Below, in pieces: positions 6,574-13,319 of a stretch of DNA of 16,718 nt. The stretch covers positions 1-16,718 of the forward strand of contig CBDUCN010000087.1 of the NCBI GenBank assembly GCA_965365655.1, given 5' to 3'. The notes beneath the pieces are model-generated. The model was given only the letters and a program-made list of their open reading frames with translations. It made no database searches and was not told the origin of the DNA. Made by a program: the position numbers and the translations under genes. This DNA comes from JBFHNV01 sp965365655. Its GTDB lineage: Bacteria > Pseudomonadota > Gammaproteobacteria > HK1. Numbering within the stretch: the first letter of the stretch is position 1; each line of letters begins with the position of its first letter.

Positions 6574-8733
6574 TCAAGGCAGCAGCGGAAATCCGGCCTC
6601 GCCCCGGCGCCACGCGTGGAAACGCTCGATCCAGGCCAGCAGCCGCGCGGGCGCGTGGGCGCGCTTCCACTCCCCGGCCGCGTACTTGTTGGCCTCCGCC
6701 AGCGTGGGGTAGGTGTGGATCGTGCCGAGGATCTTGTTCAGCCCGATGCCGTGCTTCATCGCGAGCACGTACTCGGCGATCAGGTCGCCGGCGTGCTCGC
6801 CGACGATGGTCACGCCCAGGATGCGGTCCTTGCCCGGGCGCGTCAGCACCTTCACGACGCCGTGCGCCTCCTCGTCCGCGATGGCGCGGTCCAGGTCGTC
6901 GATGCCGTAGGTCGTGACCTCGTAGGCGACGCCCTGCTGCTTCGCGTCCTGCTCGTTGAGCCCCACCCGCGCGACCTCCGGGTCGGTGAAGGTCGCCCAC
7001 GGGATCACGGAGTAGTCCGCCGCGAACTTCCAGAAGTCCCCGAACAGCGCGTTCACGGCCGCGTACCAGGCCTGGTGGGCCGCGGTGTGCGTGAACTGGT
7101 ACGGGCCGGCCACGTCGCCGCACGCGTAGATGTTCGGGAAGCGGGTCTGCAGGAACTCGTTCACCTCCACGGTGCGCGCGGCGGTGGTGGGGATCCCGAG
7201 ATCCTCCAGTCCGTAGCCGGCGATGCGCGGCGCGCGTCCCACCGCGACCAGCAGCGCGTCGAACTCGATCGCGACCTCCTCGTCCCGGTGCTCGGCGATC
7301 AGCAGCTTGCGTCCGTCCTGCACGCGGCACGCCTTCGCGCGGTGGCCGGTGAGGATGCGCACGCCCTCCGCCTCGAGACGCGCAGCCACCATCGCCGCGA
7401 CCTCCTCGTCCTCTCGGATCAGGATGCGCGGGGCCATCTCCACCTGCGTCACCTCGGCGCCGAAGCGCGCGAAACACTGCGTGAGCTCGGTGCCGATCGG
7501 GCCGCCGCCCAGGATCACGAGGCGCCGCGGCAGCTCGCGCAGCCCCCACACCGTGTCGGAGGTCAGGTAGCCGGTGTCCTCGATCCCCTCGATCGGCGGC
7601 ACGAAGGGCTCGGCCCCCGCCGCGACGACGATGCTGCGGGTGGTGAGCGTGGTGGCGCCCACCTCCACGGTCCACGGCGAGGTGATGCGCGCCTGCCCCT
7701 GCAGGCACTCCACGCCCAGCGCCTCGTAGCGCTCGACCGAGTCGTGGGGCTCGATCGCGGCGATCACGCGCTGCACCCGCTCCATCACGTCGGCGAAGTC
7801 GAAGTCCGCCTCCGCGCGGCGCACGCCGAACTCCCGCGCCCGCGCGACGTGCGAGAGCAGCTTCGCGGAGCGGATCAGCGCCTTCGAAGGCACGCAGCCG
7901 TAGTTCAGGCAGTCGCCGCCCATGCGGTGCTTCTCCACGAGCGTGACCTTCGACTTCACCGCCGCCGCGATGTACGCGCTCACCAGGCCCGCGGCGCCCG
8001 CGCCGATCACGACCATGTCGCGATCGAAGCGCCGCGGCCGCGGCCAGCCCGCGAAGGCCTTGCGCGCGCGGGCGACGTCCACCAGCTTGCGCGCGACGAG
8101 CGGAAACACGCCCAGCAGCGCGAAGGAGATCAGCAGCGACGGCGACGCGATGTCGGACAACGACTCCACCTGCGCGAGCTGCGTGCCGGCGTTCACGTAC
8201 ACCAGCGTGCCGGGCAGCATGCCCACCTGCGACACGGCGTAGAACGTGGCCGTGCGAAGCGGCGTGAGCCCCATCACCGCGTTGATCACGAAGAACGGGA
8301 ACGCCGGCACGAGGCGCAGTGCGAACAGGAAGAACGCACCGTCCTTCTCGACCCCGCGGTTGATGCGGCGCAGGCTCTCCCCGAAGCGGCCCTGCACCGC
8401 GTCGCGCAGCACGAAGCGCGCGACCAGGAACGCCAGCGTCGCGCCGATGCTCGACGCGAAGGACACGATCAGCGTGCCCCACAGCAGGCCGAAGATGGCC
8501 CCCCCGACCAGTGTCATGATCGCGGCGCCGGGCAGCGAGAGGGCGGTGACGGCCACGTAGACGGCGAAGAACGCGAGCGCCGTGCGCAGCGGGTGCGCCG
8601 TGTACCAGGCGTCGATGTCCGCCTGGCGGGCCTTGAAGAAGTCGAGGCTGAAGTACTGCCCCAGGTCGAACGCGAAATACGAGGCCGCGAGCGCGGCAAC
8701 CACGCACGCGACGGCGAGCTTCTTCTTGTTCAT
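6574..8733 (-). CDS. Bifunctional TVP38/TMEM64 membrane domain fused to FAD-dependent pyridine nucleotide-disulfide oxidoreductase
   Basis: This is a 719-residue fusion. Residues 1-220 form a membrane domain of the SNARE-associated/DedA-like TVP38/TMEM64 family: an N-terminal helix (about 6-24), further helices, and the family segment FALRLVPAFPFFVINAVMG (137-155). Residues about 239-690 form a complete class I flavin disulfide reductase of the mercuric reductase/dihydrolipoamide dehydrogenase type: FAD motif IGAGAAGL (243-250), redox-active GGDCLNYGCVPSK with C275 and C280, NAD(P) motif ILGGGPIGTE (407-416), a second FAD motif YACGDVAGPYQFTH (536-549), and the C-terminal His block TIHTYPTLAEA (H673), normally the acid-base residue. 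The extra N- and C-terminal cysteine pairs of true mercuric reductases are not seen. The flavin domain is thus tethered to the inner membrane. The fusion recurs in proteobacteria and cyanobacteria, but its substrate is unknown to me. It is probably transcribed alone, with a 152-base spacer upstream. The preceding Shine-Dalgarno is weak. Confidence 0.92.
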   Translation of the reverse strand: MNKKKLAVACVVAALAASYFAFDLGQYFSLDFFKARQADIDAWYTAHPLRTALAFFAVYVAVTALSLPGAAIMTLVGGAIFGLLWGTLIVSFASSIGATLAFLVARFVLRDAVQGRFGESLRRINRGVEKDGAFFLFALRLVPAFPFFVINAVMGLTPLRTATFYAVSQVGMLPGTLVYVNAGTQLAQVESLSDIASPSLLISFALLGVFPLVARKLVDVARARKAFAGWPRPRRFDRDMVVIGAGAAGLVSAYIAAAVKSKVTLVEKHRMGGDCLNYGCVPSKALIRSAKLLSHVARAREFGVRRAEADFDFADVMERVQRVIAAIEPHDSVERYEALGVECLQGQARITSPWTVEVGATTLTTRSIVVAAGAEPFVPPIEGIEDTGYLTSDTVWGLRELPRRLVILGGGPIGTELTQCFARFGAEVTQVEMAPRILIREDEEVAAMVAARLEAEGVRILTGHRAKACRVQDGRKLLIAEHRDEEVAIEFDALLVAVGRAPRIAGYGLEDLGIPTTAARTVEVNEFLQTRFPNIYACGDVAGPYQFTHTAAHQAWYAAVNALFGDFWKFAADYSVIPWATFTDPEVARVGLNEQDAKQQGVAYEVTTYGIDDLDRAIADEEAHGVVKVLTRPGKDRILGVTIVGEHAGDLIAEYVLAMKHGIGLNKILGTIHTYPTLAEANKYAAGEWKRAHAPARLLAWIERFHAWRRGEAGFPLLP

Positions 8734-8815
8734 GGGTGTTCCGTTTGGATGTGTGCCGCCGGGGCGTGGTCCCGTCCCCGAGGCCGCCGCGTGCGCGGGC
8801 GCGCCTCCCTCTTGA

Positions 8816-8844
8816 GCCCGGGTCGCCGTCGATAGTTCCCGGGC
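8816..8844 (-). repeat. Perfect 7-bp stem-loop between the cyclase and TVP38-fusion genes
   Basis: GCCCGGG at 8816-8822 pairs with CCCGGGC at 8838-8844 around a 15-base loop. It lies 42 bases after the cyclase stop in the minus-strand direction and could be 3'-end structure of the nudC-cyclase transcript. No T-tract follows, so terminator function is uncertain. Confidence 0.3.
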
Positions 8845-8885
8845 GCGACGCTACCGGACCCGGCGCGACGGCGCGACCCGGCGGA

Positions 8886-10619
8886 TCATCGGGCCGGAGC
8901 GGGCGCCGCGCCCGGCGCGCCCAGCAGCGGCGCGATGTCGCCCGGGTCGGCCACGGCGTGCACGGCGATCGGCTGCATGCGGCCGCGCACCGGCACCTCG
9001 TGACGCGGGAACGCGGACAGGTCCACCCCCGCCGCCTCCGCGAGGGCCTGCGACACCACCAGCGTGCAGCCGAGCGCCTTGCTCTGCTGCTCCAGGCGCG
9101 CCGCGACGTTGATGTTGTCGCCCACCGCCGAGAAGTTCGGCGACGCCGGCGGCCCCATCGTGCCGACGATGGCCTCGCCGGCGTGCACCCCGATGCCGAT
9201 TCGAAGCGGCGACTCGAGCTCGTCGGCCAGGTGCGCGTTGAGCGCGGTCAGCCGGCGGCTCATCTCCACCGCGCCGGCCAGCGCGTCGCGGCAGCCGCGC
9301 CGGTAGCCGGTCTCCAGGCCGTACAGCGCCATCAGGCCGTCGCCGGCGAACTGCGCGTAGTGCCCTCCGGTCGTACGCAGCGCCGCCGCCATCTCCTCGA
9401 AGAAGCGGTTGAGGACGAACACGACGTCGTACGGCAACTTCTTCTCGCCCAGCGCGGTGGAGCCGCGGAGATCCACGAACATCGCCGCAACGCGCTGCTC
9501 GCGGCCCTGCACGCCGCCGGGCTGGCGCACCCCGACGTCCGGCGGCAGCACCGGCGTGACGTCGAGGTCGCGCTGCGGGCGCATCTGACAGGCGAGACGC
9601 ACGTTCGGGGGTGCGCCGATGCGGGTGAGCGCCGCCGCCTCGTCCGGCCGCGGCGGCGGCAGGTCGGCCAGCCCCTGACCGACCCGCACGCGGCAGGTCG
9701 TGCAGCGCGCGCGGCCGCCGCACACCGACGCGTGCGGCACGCGCGCGGCGCGCAGCGTCTCGAGCACGCTCTGCCCGACCTGCCCGCTCACCGTGCGCCC
9801 GCCCGCGTGGCGCAGCGTGTACACCCCGCGCCGGCGGGCGCTGCGCATGCGCAGGCCGCGCGCGCACAGCACCAGGAGGTAGCTGCCCAGGATGACCCAG
9901 GGCGCCGCGTCGCGGGCACGCGTGAGCTGCGCGCGGCGCACCGGGTCGGCCGCACGCACGGCGCCGTAGATCGTCGCCATCATGCGTTCATCGGCGACGA
10001 AGCGTTCGCTCTCGATGCCCGCGCGCACGAAGCCGAGCAGGCCCAGCAGTGGCACGCACACCGCGAGCGCGTAGAGCACGGGCAACCAGCGCGCGTACCA
10101 CGCACGCAGGCGCAGCCAGTAGTGCAGGCCGATGCACACGTGGGTCCACACCAGCAGCACCAGCAGCGTCTGCTTGACCCGCAGCGCGGGGTCGTTCCAC
10201 AGCGCGGTCACGACGTACGGGTAGTCCACTTCCACGCCCAGCGCCTCGAAGGCGCCGCGGGTGGCCAGCGCGTGGCCCGCGAGAAGCGGCGGCACCGCGA
10301 GCCCGAACGCGAGCTGCGCGGCCTCCCAGGCCGGCATGCGCATCGTGCGCCGCCGGTACAGCGAACGCAGCGCGAGCGCGAAGTGCACACCCAGCGCGCC
10401 GTACAGGGCGAGCGTGCCCGGCGTGCCGTGCCACAGCGCACCGTGAACCGCGCGCGCGGTCGCGAGCCAGTCCCATGACACGATGCCGGCGGCGTGCGAC
10501 AGCAGGTGCACCACGACGAACAGCGCCAGCACCAGCCCGCTCGCGAGGCGCCACTGGCGCTCCGCGCCGGCGCGGCGCAGCAGCCGCGCGACGCGCAGCC
10601 GCCGTGAGCCCACGCTCAC
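8886..10619 (-). CDS. Membrane-anchored class III adenylate cyclase with His-rich six-helix domain and 2Fe-2S ferredoxin domain (CyaC-like)
   Basis: This predicted adenylate/guanylate cyclase makes a cyclic nucleotide in response to a membrane redox signal. The start is GTG 10619, overlapping the nudC stop as GTGA; the longer frame back to 11021 is the nudC antisense register. The product is 577 residues. Residues 24-255 hold about six helices with buried histidines: VVHLLSH (H38, H42), GVHFALALRSLYRR (H79), AGHAL (H116), WTHVCIGLHYWL (H160, H166). This pattern suits b-type haem, as in succinate dehydrogenase cytochrome b. Residues about 265-355 are a 2Fe-2S domain with C300-x5-C306-x2-C309 and C344 in LACQ, the adrenodoxin spacing. 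Residues 376-555 are the class III catalytic domain: FVDLRGST (metal Asp D383), FAGDGLMALYG (D427), and AVGDNINVAARLE with the transition-state pair N504 and R508. All catalytic residues needed for an active homodimer appear present. The layout matches, as I recall, the quinone-responsive dihaem cyclase CyaC described from Sinorhizobium meliloti. Confidence 0.9.
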   Translation of the reverse strand: MSVGSRRLRVARLLRRAGAERQWRLASGLVLALFVVVHLLSHAAGIVSWDWLATARAVHGALWHGTPGTLALYGALGVHFALALRSLYRRRTMRMPAWEAAQLAFGLAVPPLLAGHALATRGAFEALGVEVDYPYVVTALWNDPALRVKQTLLVLLVWTHVCIGLHYWLRLRAWYARWLPVLYALAVCVPLLGLLGFVRAGIESERFVADERMMATIYGAVRAADPVRRAQLTRARDAAPWVILGSYLLVLCARGLRMRSARRRGVYTLRHAGGRTVSGQVGQSVLETLRAARVPHASVCGGRARCTTCRVRVGQGLADLPPPRPDEAAALTRIGAPPNVRLACQMRPQRDLDVTPVLPPDVGVRQPGGVQGREQRVAAMFVDLRGSTALGEKKLPYDVVFVLNRFFEEMAAALRTTGGHYAQFAGDGLMALYGLETGYRRGCRDALAGAVEMSRRLTALNAHLADELESPLRIGIGVHAGEAIVGTMGPPASPNFSAVGDNINVAARLEQQSKALGCTLVVSQALAEAAGVDLSAFPRHEVPVRGRMQPIAVHAVADPGDIAPLLGAPGAAPAPAR

Positions 10620-11587
10620 CGCGCCCCGGCCGCGCCGATCGCGTCTGCGAGCGCGCTCCCGCCCTCGTCGTACCACTCCTCGATCAGCCGGTACGCGATG
10701 GACACCGGGTTCGGCGCGCGCAGGGTGCCGTCGGCGAAGCCGGCGTTCATCTCCGCGCGGCTGAACCAGCGCGCGTCCTCGAGCTCGTCGTCGCCCAGCG
10801 CGATGGCCTCGTCGCGGGCGACGGCGCGGAACCCCAGCATCAGCGAGCTCGGGAACGGCCAGGGCTGGGACGAGCGGTAGCGCACCTCGCGAAGGCCCAC
10901 CCCGGCCTCCTCGGCCACCTCGCGGAGCACCGCGTGCTCGAGGCTCTCGCCCGGCTCCACGAAGCCCGCGAGGCACGAGTACATGCCCGGCACCCAGGTG
11001 GGCTGGCGCCCCAGCAGGCAACGCTCGCCGGACGCGTCACTCACCAGCACGATGATCGCCGGATCGGTGCGCGGGAAGTGCCGGGCGTCGCAGCGCCCGT
11101 CGCTGCACACCCGGAGGTGCCCCGCCTCCTGGCTGCGGGTGGGCGCGCCGCAGGTGCCGCAGAAGCGGTGGCGACGCTGCCAGTAGAGCATCGCGCGGGC
11201 ATAGGCGAGCAGCGCCGCCTGCGCCGGCGGCAGCAGGGCGGCGTGACGGCGCAGGTCCCGGAACACGCTGCCGGGCGGCAGTGCGGGCAACGAATCGCCG
11301 TCCGCGGCAAGCTCCAGCGCGAAGCAGGTGCGGCCCTGGAAGTCACCCAGCAGCACCGGGTCCTCCGCCGGCTCGACGCCGGGCGGCAGCGACCCGCGCG
11401 CGAGCAGCCGCGCCGCGGTGCCCTCCTCGTTCATCAGGCTCTGCTCGCGCCACAGCACGACGAAGCGGGTGTCCGGATGGGTCACCGCGGTGTCCGCCCA
11501 GCCCGGGTGCGTCCGCCAGCGCGCCAGCCGGTCGTCGAGTCCGGCGCAGAAGAAGTTGCGCCGGCTGCGTTCGAGGTGATCGCTCAC
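10616..11587 (-). CDS. nudC: NAD(+) diphosphatase / NADH pyrophosphatase NudC (Nudix)
   Basis: NudC hydrolyses NADH to NMNH and AMP in the cytoplasm, and in E. coli also removes NAD caps from RNA. The 323-residue product has the whole family layout: a diverged N-terminal domain, a zinc ribbon with C143-x2-C146 and C161-x4-C166 followed by ARHFPRTDPAIIVLV, the Nudix box from G208 (GFVEPGES) through REVAEEAG ending near residue 230, and the NudC-specific block SQPWPFPSSLM (240-250), which distinguishes NADH pyrophosphatases from other Nudix enzymes. The start is GTG 11587 (MSDHLERSRRNFFCAGL); it sits inside a short imperfect direct repeat and has no obvious Shine-Dalgarno. The stop TGA (10618-10616) overlaps the cyclase GTG by four bases, so the two are one transcript and probably translationally coupled. 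Confidence 0.95.
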   Translation of the reverse strand: MSDHLERSRRNFFCAGLDDRLARWRTHPGWADTAVTHPDTRFVVLWREQSLMNEEGTAARLLARGSLPPGVEPAEDPVLLGDFQGRTCFALELAADGDSLPALPPGSVFRDLRRHAALLPPAQAALLAYARAMLYWQRRHRFCGTCGAPTRSQEAGHLRVCSDGRCDARHFPRTDPAIIVLVSDASGERCLLGRQPTWVPGMYSCLAGFVEPGESLEHAVLREVAEEAGVGLREVRYRSSQPWPFPSSLMLGFRAVARDEAIALGDDELEDARWFSRAEMNAGFADGTLRAPNPVSIAYRLIEEWYDEGGSALADAIGAAGAR

Positions 11588-11614
11588 GGCGCGCCGCGGT
11601 GATCGCTCGCGGCG
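11575..11614. repeat. Imperfect 17-base direct repeat spaced 23 bases across the nudC start codon
   Basis: GGTGATCGCTC plus CGGCG, with one variable base between, occurs at 11575-11591 and again at 11598-11614. The first copy contains the nudC start codon (CAC on plus = GTG on minus); in the second copy the corresponding triplet reads GCG. It looks like a small tandem duplication at the 5' end of the gene. Confidence 0.6.
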
Positions 11615-11675
11615 TGACGGCCGGCCGGCCGCGGCTGCGAGAGGGCCGGCCCGCGCCGCGAGCCCTCGATGGCGG

Positions 11676-11713
11676 CGCGACGGCGCGGGTGCGGGCGCTC
11701 GCGCGCCGTCGCG
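11676..11713 (-). repeat. Perfect 12-bp stem-loop between the GS-type ligase and nudC
   Basis: The arms 11676-11687 and 11702-11713 are exactly complementary around a 14-base loop. On the minus strand the structure begins 27 bases after the ligase stop codon. It is the longest perfect short-loop stem I found in the window, and is likely a 3'-end or attenuating structure between the ligase and the nudC-cyclase unit. No T-tract follows it. A GGCCGGCCGGCC palindrome lies nearby at 11619-11630. Confidence 0.45.
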
Positions 11714-11740
11714 GCAGGCGGCTCGTCGATCATCACCCGC

Positions 11741-13084
11741 TCAAAGGTACCACTGATATTCCCGGTCGCTGATGTGGTCCAGGAACCGGCGCGTCTCGCG
11801 GCGCTTCGTCTCGCAGTACAGCGCGAGGTACTCCGCGCCGAGCACGTCGGCCAGCAGCGCCGAGCCCTCGAGCCGCGCGAGCGCCGATCCCTGGTCCAGC
11901 GGCAACGACGGGTCCGGCTCCGCGCACGCGTTTCCGGACGCCTCGGGCCCGGGGTCCAGCGACGACTCCAGCCCGTGGCGCGCCCCGGCCAGCACCGCCG
12001 CCAGCACGAGGTACGGGTTCGCGTCGGCGCCCGGCACCCGGAACTCCAGACGCCGCGACCCCGCGTCGCCGGCAGGTACCCGCACCGCCACCGATCGGTT
12101 GTTCCGGCCCCACGACGCGTTGACCGGCACGAAGGTCCCCGGCACGAAGCGGCGGAATGAGTTGAGGTTCGGCGCGTACAGGGCCATCGCTTCGGGCAGC
12201 GTTCGCAGCAGGCCCGCCGCCGCGTGGCGCAGCGCGCGCTCGCCGTCCTCGCGGGCCGCGAAGACGTTCGCACCGGCGGCGTCGAGCAGGCTCAGGTGCA
12301 GGTGCATGCCGCTGCCGGTGCGCTCGGCGAACGGCTTCGCCATGAACGTGGCGCGCAGGCCGTGCCGGCGCGCGACCGACTGCACCGCGCGCCGGAACAG
12401 CGCCGCGTGGTCGGCGGCGCGCACCGCGTCCGCGACGTGGCGCAGGTTGATCTCGAACTGCCCGGCGGCGTACTCGGACGTCGTGACCGATGCCGGGATC
12501 CCCTGCACCTCGCACGCCCCGTGCACCGCGTCCAGGAACTCCTCCGCGGCGTCCACCTCGCGCAGGCGATAGACCTGGCCCAGTGGCTCGGCGCCGGCAG
12601 GGCGCGGTGCGCCGGCCTCGTCGTGCAGCAGGTAGAACTCGAGTTCGAACGCGCAGCACGCGGAGAGTCCCAGCGCGTCCAGGCGGGCCTGCTCGTGCAG
12701 CGCCGCCTGCCGCGGGTCCGCGGCGGCCGCGGCGCCCCCGTCCGGCCACGGCGCCATCAGCACCTGCGCGCCGCGTCGTCGCGCCCACGGCACCGGCGAC
12801 AGCGTGCCCGGCAGCGGCCAGCAGCACGCGTCCGGGTCGCCGTCGGAGATGCCGCGCCCCAGCGGGTCCAGGCAGGCGCCGGTGACGTCGAGGAACCAGC
12901 TCGACATCGGGAACGGCATGCCGCGGCGGAACAGCGACTCGATCTCGCCGCGCGGGTAGCGCTTGCCCCGCGCCTCCCCGGTGAGGTCCACGCACAGCGC
13001 GTCGATCCAGGCGGTGCCCGGATTCAGCGCGAGGAACTCGACCAGTTCCGACCGGACGTCCTCGGCGTGGGGCGGCTCGTGCAT
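11741..13084 (-). CDS. Glutamine synthetase family protein, gamma-glutamylpolyamine synthetase (PuuA/GlnA-like) type
   Basis: This is an ATP-dependent amide ligase of the glutamine synthetase fold, 447 residues. Visible blocks: a beta-grasp-like N-terminus (WIDALCVDLTGEARGKRYP), FELEFYL (E147, E149 metal ligands), YAAGQFEINL (E211), GSGMHLHLSL (H261), NSFRRFVPG, WGRNNRSVAVRVP (R330 region) and RRLEFRVPGADANPYL (E347, R349). The RVPGADANPYL ending and the SFRRFVPGTFVPVN block resemble PuuA-type gamma-glutamyl-putrescine/amine ligases rather than classical GlnA, and the Tyr-adenylylation loop of GlnA is not apparent. In PuuA the reaction joins glutamate to putrescine or another amine. No puuBCD-like partner is beside it, so a catabolic role is not supported by context; polyamine, ethanolamine or another amine remain possible. 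The start ATG 13084 has no clear Shine-Dalgarno; a GATACT hexamer with an upstream TG (13093-13098, minus strand) might be an extended -10 very close to the ATG. It is divergent from nrdJa. Confidence 0.85.
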   Translation of the reverse strand: MHEPPHAEDVRSELVEFLALNPGTAWIDALCVDLTGEARGKRYPRGEIESLFRRGMPFPMSSWFLDVTGACLDPLGRGISDGDPDACCWPLPGTLSPVPWARRRGAQVLMAPWPDGGAAAAADPRQAALHEQARLDALGLSACCAFELEFYLLHDEAGAPRPAGAEPLGQVYRLREVDAAEEFLDAVHGACEVQGIPASVTTSEYAAGQFEINLRHVADAVRAADHAALFRRAVQSVARRHGLRATFMAKPFAERTGSGMHLHLSLLDAAGANVFAAREDGERALRHAAAGLLRTLPEAMALYAPNLNSFRRFVPGTFVPVNASWGRNNRSVAVRVPAGDAGSRRLEFRVPGADANPYLVLAAVLAGARHGLESSLDPGPEASGNACAEPDPSLPLDQGSALARLEGSALLADVLGAEYLALYCETKRRETRRFLDHISDREYQWYL

Positions 13085-13161
13085 GGCGGCCGAGTATCAC
13101 AGTGGCCCCGGCGGCGCGCCAGTAGCGGCGCTGACCGTGGTCTGGGAGCCGCCGCAGCAGC

Positions 13162-13220
13162 GCCGTGGACACGGTCGGCGCGCCGCGGCGGTCTGCGGGC
13201 GCCGCCGCTCCGTCCACGGC
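13162..13220. repeat. Nested inverted repeats upstream of the nrdJ promoter
   Basis: GCCGTGGAC (13162-13170) is exactly complementary to GTCCACGGC (13212-13220). Inside the 41-base loop, GCGGCGG (13185-13191) is exactly complementary to CCGCCGC (13202-13208). The outer arm ends on the base before the DnaA-type box. It lies outside both divergent genes, upstream of the proposed nrdJ transcript, so it could be a cruciform-prone DNA element rather than an mRNA structure. The rest of 13085-13161 shows only the possible -10 of the divergent gene. Confidence 0.5.
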
Positions 13221-13229
13221 TTATGCACA
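13221..13229 (+). promoter_or_regulatory. DnaA-type box TTATGCACA upstream of nrdJa
   Basis: The 9-mer TTATGCACA fits the strict TTATNCACA DnaA-box consensus at every fixed position, which is uncommon by chance in such GC-rich DNA. It lies about 57 bases before the proposed -35 of nrdJa. DnaA boxes are established in the E. coli nrdAB promoter; a role here is inference. Confidence 0.5.
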
Positions 13230-13257
13230 GGATTTCACCCGCTTGTCCAACGGCAGA

Positions 13258-13273
13258 ACACAACATGTTGAGT
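13258..13273. promoter_or_regulatory. NrdR-box-like 16-base palindrome
   Basis: ACACAACATGTTGAGT is symmetric except for one position pair, with a perfect CAACATGTTG core. Against the NrdR-box consensus as I remember it (acaCwAtATaTwGtgt) it matches 13 of 16 positions, including all the strongly conserved ones. It ends 12 bases before the proposed -35. NrdR is the ATP/dATP-sensing repressor of ribonucleotide reductase genes. Such boxes often come in pairs spaced by helical turns; I found no convincing second box. Confidence 0.6.
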
Positions 13274-13285
13274 CTCCGGGGGTGC

Positions 13286-13313
13286 TTGACTACATTCCCT
13301 GGGGGTATACACT
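13286..13313 (+). promoter_or_regulatory. Sigma70-like promoter of nrdJa-nrdJb
   Basis: TTGACT (13286-13291) and TACACT (13308-13313) are 16 bases apart; TATACA at 13306-13311 is an alternative -10 register. This is the most AT-rich patch in the 422-base divergent spacer, and it directly follows the NrdR-like box. Transcription would start near 13320. Confidence 0.55.
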
Positions 13314-13319
13314 TCGATT

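Noticed and set aside
8736..10478. Large plus-strand frame opposite the cyclase
   Set aside because: It is antisense to a gene with full catalytic and FeS motifs and shows only His/Arg/Gln-rich shadow composition.
10620..11021. N-terminal extension of the cyclase frame by 134 codons
   Set aside because: The extension overlaps nudC in another register and is low-complexity Arg/Gly/Ala; the GTG at 10619 with GTGA overlap is the natural start.
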